Source of the DNA: CAYPHJ01 sp964410485
GTDB taxonomy: Bacteria; Desulfobacterota; Binatia; UBA9968
Length of the DNA: 13,514 nucleotides
Reading direction: 5' to 3'
Assembly: GCA_964410485.1 (NCBI GenBank)
Contig: CAYPHJ010000121.1
Coordinates: forward strand, 1 to 13,514
Shown here: positions 1 to 5,187 of the stretch, piece by piece
Layout: each line of letters opens with the position of its first letter
How positions within the stretch are numbered: the stretch's first letter is position 1
Made by a program: the position numbers and the translations under genes
Notes under the pieces: generated by a model
What the model was told of the DNA's origin: nothing
Seen by the model: only the letters and a program-made list of their open reading frames with translations
Database searches by the model: none

Positions 1-60
1 GCGTGCGCGCGTGTCGCATTCATAAGAAAACCAGGTCTATAAGACTCTTGACTGCGCGGG

Positions 61-101
61 GCCGAGCGCACGGGCAACCTTTTCTCCTGCTGTTGCTCGG
101 C
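61..101. other. Distant 7-bp inverted repeat upstream of the PadR gene
   Basis: GCCGAGC at 61-67 is the exact reverse complement of GCTCGGC at 95-101, with 27 bases between. It could form a hairpin in the 5' region or be the remains of a terminator for a gene left of the window. No U-tract follows, so a terminator role is weak. Bases 1-60 show no gene I can support. Confidence 0.3.
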
Positions 102-107
102 GAGATA

Positions 108-122
108 TATCGAAACCCGATA
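108..122. promoter_or_regulatory. Candidate PadR operator (TATCG-N5-CGATA)
   Basis: An exact inverted repeat, TATCG AAACC CGATA, lies 16 bases before the PadR start. PadR proteins commonly bind AT-containing dyads in their own promoters and autoregulate. The role is inferred from position and symmetry only. Confidence 0.35.
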
Positions 123-127
123 ACGAA

Positions 128-135
128 TTACGTAA
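128..135. promoter_or_regulatory. Palindrome TTACGTAA just before the PadR start
   Basis: A perfect 8-bp palindrome ends three bases before the PadR ATG. It could be part of the same operator region as the dyad at 108-122. An 8-bp palindrome can arise by chance, so confidence is low. Confidence 0.25.
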
Positions 136-138
136 CAG

Positions 139-471
139 ATGCGTGTTGATGAGCGGCAAAATCAGGATCGGAAGGACCAAGAGCTTTATGGAGGGCTCAT
201 TCGGCTGCACATCCTGCATCATGCCGTCAAGGGTCCGGTTTTCGGCTTATGGTTTATCGAAGAGCTGGCGCGCCACGGCTACAAGCTCAGTCCGGGGACT
301 CTCTATCCATTGCTCCACGGTCTCGAGCGGAAAGGATACCTCCGTTCAACGATCAAGCGCTCGGGGAAAAACTCGCGGCGAATGTATCGCGCGACCGCGC
401 TGGGACGGAAGGCGCTGGCGGCGGCGCGGGAAAAAGTCAGCGAGCTCTTCGGCGAATTGTTGGAAGACTGA
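139..471 (+). CDS. PadR family transcriptional regulator
   Basis: Encodes 110 residues, the usual size of a short PadR-type winged-helix regulator. The N-terminal part carries the family pattern of a helix with HILHHAVKGPVFG, a helix containing FIEELARHGYKLSPGTLYPLLHGLE (split here: FIEELARHGYKLS, then PGTLYPLLHGLE) and a wing with RKGYLRS and GKNSRRMYRAT. The end is a short helix (about residues 92-110) expected to dimerise. PadR proteins usually repress adjacent genes and release DNA on binding a ligand. The next two genes lie on the same strand, the last being a chromate transporter, so this is probably their local repressor. A TAA stop lies two codons upstream, so the ATG is the first possible start; no Shine-Dalgarno is visible, so the message may be leaderless or weakly translated. 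Ligand unknown. Family assignment is confident; regulatory target is inferred from position. Confidence 0.9.
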   Translation: MRVDERQNQDRKDQELYGGLIRLHILHHAVKGPVFGLWFIEELARHGYKLSPGTLYPLLHGLERKGYLRSTIKRSGKNSRRMYRATALGRKALAAAREKVSELFGELLED

Positions 472-478
472 ACGGGCC

Positions 479-491
479 GTCACCGGGTGAC
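479..491. promoter_or_regulatory. Palindrome GTCACC-G-GGTGAC between padR-like gene and next gene
   Basis: A perfect 13-base dyad sits 8 bases after the PadR stop codon and 29 bases before the next start. It could be a second operator, or a small RNA hairpin separating expression of the regulator from the two downstream genes. It is a different sequence from the dyads upstream of the regulator. Confidence 0.3.
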
Positions 492-494
492 ATC

Positions 495-509
495 TCTCCG
501 GAAAGGAGA
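495..509 (+). promoter_or_regulatory. Hairpin that encloses the Shine-Dalgarno of the coiled-coil gene
   Basis: TCTCC (495-499), loop GGAAA (500-504), GGAGA (505-509). The right arm is the Shine-Dalgarno for the ATG at 521, with about 12 bases between GGAG and the start. If the hairpin forms in RNA, translation would depend on its opening, for example by coupling to ribosomes finishing the PadR gene. The stem is only 5 bp, so the effect may be modest. Confidence 0.35.
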
Positions 510-520
510 AAGCGAGACCC

Positions 521-898
521 ATGAGCCAATTACGACAAGCGCAAAAGAACCAGCTGAAAGATCTCACGAAGGAGCTTCAAAAACTTCAAAAGAAAATCAA
601 AACTCTGCACGAGAAAACCGGCTACGAAGATCTCCAACATGGAGTCCTCGCCCTAGAAATTGCCGAACACGCGGTTGAAGAGACACTCGATCATACAGGG
701 CTTGGCGGTGAGATCCGTTCCAAGCCGGATGCCAAAGCCTATCGGCAAGCGAGGCAATGGCAAAAGATCGTTAAAGGTCTGCGAGTTCAGGGTGAGAAAT
801 TTCTCGAGACTCATCCGAGCGAAGATTTAGAAACCGCTCTCAGAGCCCTGGAAATCGCCCAGGGGTCACTTGAAGAAGTGGCAGAACACTATGAGTGA
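521..898 (+). CDS. Coiled-coil protein of unknown function with an internal repeat
   Basis: Encodes 125 residues, cytoplasmic, with no signal peptide or membrane segment. I do not recognise the family. Residues 1-32 are a Lys/Gln/Leu-rich amphipathic helix with leucine spacing typical of a coiled coil. Two stretches resemble each other: residues 36-58 and 101-123 both begin EDL, contain ALEIA, then EE, and end in H (11 of 23 positions identical by eye). The protein therefore looks like two helical units joined by a Gly-containing linker near residues 59-66. It lies 49 bases after the PadR gene and its TGA overlaps the ATG of chrA (ATGAGTGA), so it is almost certainly co-translated with the transporter. 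A role in sensing, or as a partner of ChrA or of the regulator, is inference from context only. Confidence 0.85.
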   Translation: MSQLRQAQKNQLKDLTKELQKLQKKIKTLHEKTGYEDLQHGVLALEIAEHAVEETLDHTGLGGEIRSKPDAKAYRQARQWQKIVKGLRVQGEKFLETHPSEDLETALRALEIAQGSLEEVAEHYE

Positions 899-2126
899 CC
901 ATGCTGAGGTTGCAAGTGACGGCGTTGTCGGGCATCCAGGGGGCGGCTCTCTTCTGGAAGTCCTTTCGGTTTCCACACGACTGGGACTGACTTGCTTTGG
1001 CGGTCCGATCGCCCATCTTGGATACTTTTACGAGGAATACGTCAAGCGCCGGAAATGGCTCGACGAGCAGAGCTATTCAGATCTTGTGGCTCTCTGCCAA
1101 TTCCTGCCAGGGCCGGCGAGCAGCAAGATAGGAATAGCGATCGGGATCATTCGCGCCGGCCTGCCCGGAGGGTTTCTCGCCTGGCTTGGCTTTACTTTGC
1201 CGTCAGCGCTGGCGCTGATCGCGTTCGCTTATGGCGTCAGTACAATTGGTGGCGATGCGAGTGCCGGCTGGCTTCATGGGCTGAAGGTCGTTGCCGTGGC
1301 CGTTGTTGCTCTGGCGGTTTGGGGAATGGCGCGCGTTTTATGTCCCGATCGCGAGCGGGCCAGCGTTGCCATTGTCACCACGGTCGTTGCATCATCATGG
1401 CCCACTGTCTGGGGGCAGATTCTTCCAATTATCGTCGCCGGGTTAATTGGCTGGCGCTTTTTTCCTCCGCCCGAGAAACCGCCCTCGACCCTGCACATCA
1501 GGGCGCCCGTAAGCCATACGGTTGGAATCGCTTCATGGGTGTTGTTTTTTGGCCTGCTCATGGGCCTTCCCTTCCTGAGGCAAATCGAGCCGAGCCAATC
1601 GTTGGCCGTCTTTGACAGCTTTTTTCGCGTCGGTTCATTGGTGTTTGGCGGCGGCCATGTTGTCCTGCCGCTACTTCAGGCGGAAGTTGTCGACCCCGGC
1701 TGGGTTACCAACGAGGCGTTTGTTGCTGGCTACGGAGCAGCACAAGCGGTACCTGGACCTCTCTTCACCTTTGCTGCTTATCTCGGGTTTGTCATGGAGC
1801 CTGCGCCCAGCGGCTGGATTGGCGCCACTCTCGCGCTGGTTGCCATCTTCCTCCCGGCTTTTCTGATGACTATCGGATCTCTGCCGTTTTGGGACCTCGT
1901 GCGCACGCGAAGGCCCTATCAGGCAGCGCTACGCGGCATCAATGCCGCCGTGGTTGGTTTGCTACTGGCGGCCCTATATCATCCTGTCTGGACAGCAGCC
2001 ATCCACACACCAGCCGATTTTGGACTGGGGCTACTCGCCTTCGGCGTTCTCGCGTTTTGGAAGTGGCCGCCCTGGCTCGTCGTTGTACTCACTGCTCTCG
2101 GAGCAGAAGTGATAGCGAGGTTTTAA
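891..2126 (+). CDS. chrA: Chromate transporter ChrA, two-domain (CHR family)
   Basis: Encodes 411 residues, the length of long-chain CHR (TC 2.A.51) transporters. These inner-membrane proteins have about 10-13 helices and expel chromate, sometimes sulfate, using the membrane potential. Both homologous halves are present. The first has FGGP (residues 36-39) and QFLPGPASSKIG (70-81); the second has FGGGH (252-256) and VPGP (about 287-290). These FGG and PGP pairs are the family hallmark. A Gly/Pro-rich cytoplasmic linker separates the halves. The ATG at 891 overlaps the upstream stop as ATGAGTGA and suits translational coupling; a TTG at 870 is possible but less likely. No ChrB, ChrC or ChrF is nearby; the PadR gene at 139 is the probable regulator. 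Substrate could differ from chromate within this family. Confidence 0.92.
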   Translation: MSDHAEVASDGVVGHPGGGSLLEVLSVSTRLGLTCFGGPIAHLGYFYEEYVKRRKWLDEQSYSDLVALCQFLPGPASSKIGIAIGIIRAGLPGGFLAWLGFTLPSALALIAFAYGVSTIGGDASAGWLHGLKVVAVAVVALAVWGMARVLCPDRERASVAIVTTVVASSWPTVWGQILPIIVAGLIGWRFFPPPEKPPSTLHIRAPVSHTVGIASWVLFFGLLMGLPFLRQIEPSQSLAVFDSFFRVGSLVFGGGHVVLPLLQAEVVDPGWVTNEAFVAGYGAAQAVPGPLFTFAAYLGFVMEPAPSGWIGATLALVAIFLPAFLMTIGSLPFWDLVRTRRPYQAALRGINAAVVGLLLAALYHPVWTAAIHTPADFGLGLLAFGVLAFWKWPPWLVVVLTALGAEVIARF

Positions 2127-2139
2127 CCGCATGATCGCG

Positions 2140-2170
2140 CTACTCAAAGGCGTTCCCTTTGTCAGAGTAG
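2140..2170 (+). terminator. Stem-loop after chrA, possible weak terminator
   Basis: CTACTCAAAGG (2140-2150), loop CGTTC, CCTTT (2156-2160), a 4-base bulge, then GAGTAG (2165-2170): about 11 base pairs. It begins 14 bases after the chrA stop. There is no U-tract after it, so it may be an attenuating or mRNA-protecting hairpin, not a true intrinsic terminator. Confidence 0.35.
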
Positions 2171-2219
2171 GGAAGAGCACAACCGACAGTTACTGAAATA
2201 CATTTTGGAGCGCAATCTC

Positions 2220-3158
2220 ATGACAGATGTAGTTCGGATTAACGCTGGATTTGCAACGATTGGGCAGGGAGCGGGACCGATGATGGTGACGTGGAAGGCG
2301 GGGTTGTTCGAGAAGTACAGGATCCACGTCGATCGGCCGCGGATCATGGGCGGCGCTTGGGGAGTGGTTCGCGGGCTTGTTTCTGGGGAGATTCAGTTTG
2401 GCAACCTGGCCGCGCCGGCGCCTTTGAAGGCCAATCTTCTGGGCGAGGCGGATCTGGTTTTCTTGACCGGCGGCATCAATCAGCAGTTCGTAATGGGCAG
2501 CCCCGGCATTGAGACTCGCGAGCAACTAGCGGGAAAGAAAATCGGCTTCGTGGGCGACGGCGGGTTAAACGACGCGCTAGTCAATTTCGTTATCGAGAAG
2601 TTGGAGAACTCAGGAATTACTGGAATCCACAAAGCATCCATACCACGAGGAGGCGATAGGGAAATTGAGGCGCTGATCGATGCCAAATGCGACGCGATTG
2701 TCATCACACCGCCAGAGTCTATCTACGCGCAAAGAAGAGGCTGTCGCTATTTGATCGATTTTGCCGAGTTTGGTTTGAATTACGCCCTTGGCGGAATTGC
2801 CGCACGCCGCGACCATGTTGCGAATAACCCGGAGATCGTAAGAAGATTCATGAAAGCTTATCTGGAGGGGATGCACCGCTACCGTACGGACCGTGAGTTT
2901 ACAATTCAGGTGCAGGCGGAGTATAGCGGCATCGAAGACCGCTCGGTGGCGGAAGCGACCTACGATCTCACGCGGCCCGGAATGCCTGCCGTGCCTTATC
3001 CCGTCGTGTCCGCGCTTCAGACTTTGCTCGATTTCATGGCCAAGGAAGTTCCGCAGGCCAGAAATGCCGATGCCAACCAATTCATCGATGACCGCTTCAT
3101 CCGCGAGCTGGATGAGAGCGGATTCATTGCCGCCTTTTTCGCTTCGCCGCAGAAATGA
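2220..3158 (+). CDS. ABC-type substrate-binding protein (NMT1/THI5-like), no signal peptide
   Basis: Encodes 312 residues with the order of a type II periplasmic-binding fold: strand and binding-loop region with AGPMMVTWKAGLFEKYRI near residues 18-35, GEIQFGNLAAPAP near 55-67, TREQLAGKKIGF near 98-109, IEALIDAKCDAIV near 146-158, and a C-terminal helical part. Relatives bind small organic ligands such as pyrimidine precursors, sulfonates or aromatic acids for ABC import. It lacks any Sec, Tat or lipoprotein signal, and the reading frame upstream to the chrA stop, though open, encodes none. ATG at 2220 was chosen because GGAG lies at 2207-2210. No ABC permease or ATPase is present; instead the stop overlaps the MFS gene start (ATGA). 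Either a cytoplasmic ligand-binding protein or a binding protein with lost export signal. Ligand unknown. Confidence 0.8.
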   Translation: MTDVVRINAGFATIGQGAGPMMVTWKAGLFEKYRIHVDRPRIMGGAWGVVRGLVSGEIQFGNLAAPAPLKANLLGEADLVFLTGGINQQFVMGSPGIETREQLAGKKIGFVGDGGLNDALVNFVIEKLENSGITGIHKASIPRGGDREIEALIDAKCDAIVITPPESIYAQRRGCRYLIDFAEFGLNYALGGIAARRDHVANNPEIVRRFMKAYLEGMHRYRTDREFTIQVQAEYSGIEDRSVAEATYDLTRPGMPAVPYPVVSALQTLLDFMAKEVPQARNADANQFIDDRFIRELDESGFIAAFFASPQK

Positions 3159-4504
3159 ATTTTGCGTCGTCGTGTTCTTGTGAATTCCTTCCAATCCCTG
3201 GTACAAACGACAGGGTGCCACTCTCAACTCGTGCGCGGACAACTGGTGAAGCCAGGTTTTTTTATGGCTGGGTAATTGTTACCGTCGGCTTTCTTGCTCA
3301 TATCGCGTCGGCTTTCTCGATTTCGAGCACTCTCAGTGTTTTTCTTAAACCTCTTTCGCAGGACCTGGGGCTCTCCCGCGGTACTTTCTCCCTGATTCGC
3401 TCCGGTGAGATTCTGATCGGGGCCGCGGCAGCGCCAGTGGTCGGCACATTGCTGGATCGCCACGGCGGCCGCTGGCTCATATCGATCGGGGGTTTAGTCG
3501 CAGGCGTCGGATTTTTGCTCCTCGGTCAAGTACGAGATTTTTGGCAGTTTGCGATAGTTCGTTGGCTACTTATAAGTACCGGCGACACGCTGATGGGCTC
3601 GATGGTGGTGAACGTTTCCATCTCGCAGTGGTTCGTGCGGATGCGCGGGCGCGCCCTCGCGCTCGCCGGCATGGGCCATGGACTGGCGAAAGTCTGCATG
3701 CCTGTGGCGGCAGCCTCGCTCATTCTGTATGCGGGTTGGCGCGGCGCGTGGGCTGTATTCGGTGTGCTTACGCTCGCGCTCGTTGTCGGTCCGGCGTTCT
3801 TGTTGATGCGCCGGCGGCCGGAAGACATGGGGCTCAGCCCGGACGGTGGCAAAGGACTGGACACTGACGCGGGCGGTCCTGGAAACAGAGCAGGTTCGGC
3901 GAAAGCGGCGCGTACGGTTGCCGATGTCGCCTGGAGCCGCCGTGAAGCGCTCGCCACCCCAGCTTTCTGGCTTATCGTCATGACGTTCGGGGTTTCGCAT
4001 GTCGGCGTGACCGGACTCAATCTCCACGTCTTTTCATTTGTCAGTGATCAGGGGCATTCGGCGATGGTCGCGGCATCTGTCATGAGCGTCATCGCGTTTA
4101 TGCAATTCAGCACGCCGATGGCATGGGGACTGCTCGCCGAACGCATCAACGTGGCCCGGCTGATCACGGCCAAGTTCCTGGTGCAAGGACTCGGTATTTT
4201 GCTGGCGTTGTCCGATCCCGGATTTTTTTCGCTTTACGCCGGGTTTTTTCTGTATGGCATAGGGATGGGCGGCACTGCCATTCTCGCAGAATTGATTTGG
4301 GCAAACTATTTCGGACGAACTTCTCTGGGAAAAATTCGTGGCATGGGCTCCTTGCTCACGAGCATCTTTTCCGCAAGTGGCCCGCCTTTCTTCGGGCTTC
4401 TCTTCGACGCCACTCAGAGCTATCAACTTTCTTTCAGTATTTTCATCGGAATGCTGTTTGCCTCCGCAGGCTTGAGCCTCTTTCTCCGTCCACCAAAAAA
4501 ATGA
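3155..4504 (+). CDS. MFS transporter, oxalate/formate- or monocarboxylate-type
   Basis: Encodes 449 residues, normal for a 12-helix major facilitator. It has YGWVIV (residues 37-42) opening helix 1, as in OFA and MCT-type carriers, the loop 2-3 motif GTLLDRHGGR (97-106), a central hydrophilic loop (about 218-260) between two six-helix halves, and a second set of Gly-rich helices. Members move organic anions across the inner membrane, often by antiport or proton symport. The ATG overlaps the stop of the binding-protein gene as ATGA, implying translational coupling. No good Shine-Dalgarno precedes it; the first 30 residues are polar and not conserved-looking, so a start further in, such as GTG at 3215, is possible. 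Substrate cannot be read from sequence; a carboxylate is a reasonable guess. Confidence 0.85.
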   Translation: MNFASSCSCEFLPIPGTNDRVPLSTRARTTGEARFFYGWVIVTVGFLAHIASAFSISSTLSVFLKPLSQDLGLSRGTFSLIRSGEILIGAAAAPVVGTLLDRHGGRWLISIGGLVAGVGFLLLGQVRDFWQFAIVRWLLISTGDTLMGSMVVNVSISQWFVRMRGRALALAGMGHGLAKVCMPVAAASLILYAGWRGAWAVFGVLTLALVVGPAFLLMRRRPEDMGLSPDGGKGLDTDAGGPGNRAGSAKAARTVADVAWSRREALATPAFWLIVMTFGVSHVGVTGLNLHVFSFVSDQGHSAMVAASVMSVIAFMQFSTPMAWGLLAERINVARLITAKFLVQGLGILLALSDPGFFSLYAGFFLYGIGMGGTAILAELIWANYFGRTSLGKIRGMGSLLTSIFSASGPPFFGLLFDATQSYQLSFSIFIGMLFASAGLSLFLRPPKK

Positions 4505-4561
4505 CGCTGCTCGCGCAGCGGCCGGCTTCGAATACGATAAAACCGGTCGCTGGATGACCGG
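4505..4561 (+). terminator. Two tandem stem-loops after the MFS gene
   Basis: CGCTGC TCGC GCAGCG (4505-4520) starts directly after the MFS stop codon, and CCGGTC (4543-4548) pairs with GACCGG (4556-4561) across a 7-base loop. Both are strong GC stems, but neither is followed by a U-run, so termination is possible but not proven. They separate the MFS gene from the VOC gene. Confidence 0.35.
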
Positions 4562-4617
4562 CTTGAAGAAACGCGTCCTTAAGTGTTTAATTGGCCAGCG
4601 CAGCAAAGGAGGCGTTT

Positions 4618-5049
4618 ATGGCGAAAATCAAACATATCGCGGTTGCCACGCAGGACCCGGAGAAAACCGCGCAATTTTACAAGGAAGTGTTCGGCATGAG
4701 GGAAATCGCCAAAATCAATAGCCCGGGCGCTACCGGTTTTCACCTCACCGACGGCGATATTAATTTCGCTGTGCTGAAATTCAAGAACGATCAGATCGCG
4801 GGCGTACCACAAGGCAAGGCCTACATCGGCCTGCACCATATCGGATTTGAAGTAGACAGCATCGAAGAAGTGGACAAAAAACTGGCGACCGCCGGATCAC
4901 CCATTCGAGATGACATCAACAGCGTGTTGGGCATCGGCAAGGGCCACCCGACGCACGTTAACGTCGAGATCAAATACGGCGCTCCCGATGGCGTGATCAT
5001 CGATATTTCCGAAACCGGATGGGCTGGCACAGCGAAACATCCGCGCTAA
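4618..5049 (+). CDS. VOC (glyoxalase/bleomycin-resistance) family protein, single domain
   Basis: Encodes 143 residues, one vicinal-oxygen-chelate domain made of two beta-alpha-beta-beta-beta units. Likely metal ligands are His6 in HIAVAT, His74 in LHHIGFEV and Asp129 in the last-strand motif APDGVIIDI, which matches the usual DPxGxxxE pattern with Asp in place of Glu. VOC enzymes include glyoxalases, epimerases, extradiol dioxygenases and antibiotic-binding proteins, so the reaction is not assignable. The start is set by AAAGGAGG at 4605-4612, five bases before the ATG; an upstream in-frame TTG at 4591 would place the Shine-Dalgarno inside the gene. It stands alone between the MFS gene and treY, with hairpins upstream. 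Confidence 0.88.
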   Translation: MAKIKHIAVATQDPEKTAQFYKEVFGMREIAKINSPGATGFHLTDGDINFAVLKFKNDQIAGVPQGKAYIGLHHIGFEVDSIEEVDKKLATAGSPIRDDINSVLGIGKGHPTHVNVEIKYGAPDGVIIDISETGWAGTAKHPR

Positions 5050-5152
5050 CATCCTGTCTCCGTATTAAGTTAGCTCTCATCCCGGGCAAAGATATGGTTG
5101 AGAAGACCCGGAAAGCGAGGGCTGGCCCAACAAAGAAGAGTTATGACGGGTT

Positions 5153-5171
5153 AGACCCTCAGTTTGGGTCT
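5153..5171 (+). other. Small stem-loop before treY
   Basis: AGACCC (5153-5158), loop TCAGTTT, GGGTCT (5166-5171), followed by two more T. It ends 16 bases before the treY ATG. It could be a weak terminator for the VOC gene or a structure in the treY leader. No clear Shine-Dalgarno precedes treY, so this leader may matter for its translation. Confidence 0.3.
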
Positions 5172-5187
5172 TTGCCACAAGCACACA

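Noticed and set aside
870..890. TTG start for chrA
   Set aside because: The ATG at 891 overlaps the upstream stop in the usual coupling arrangement, and the extra residues match nothing in the family.
2220..3158. THI5-type HMP-P synthase for the signal-less binding protein
   Set aside because: The Cys-rich CCCFC motif of the yeast suicide enzyme is absent, so no enzymatic claim is made.
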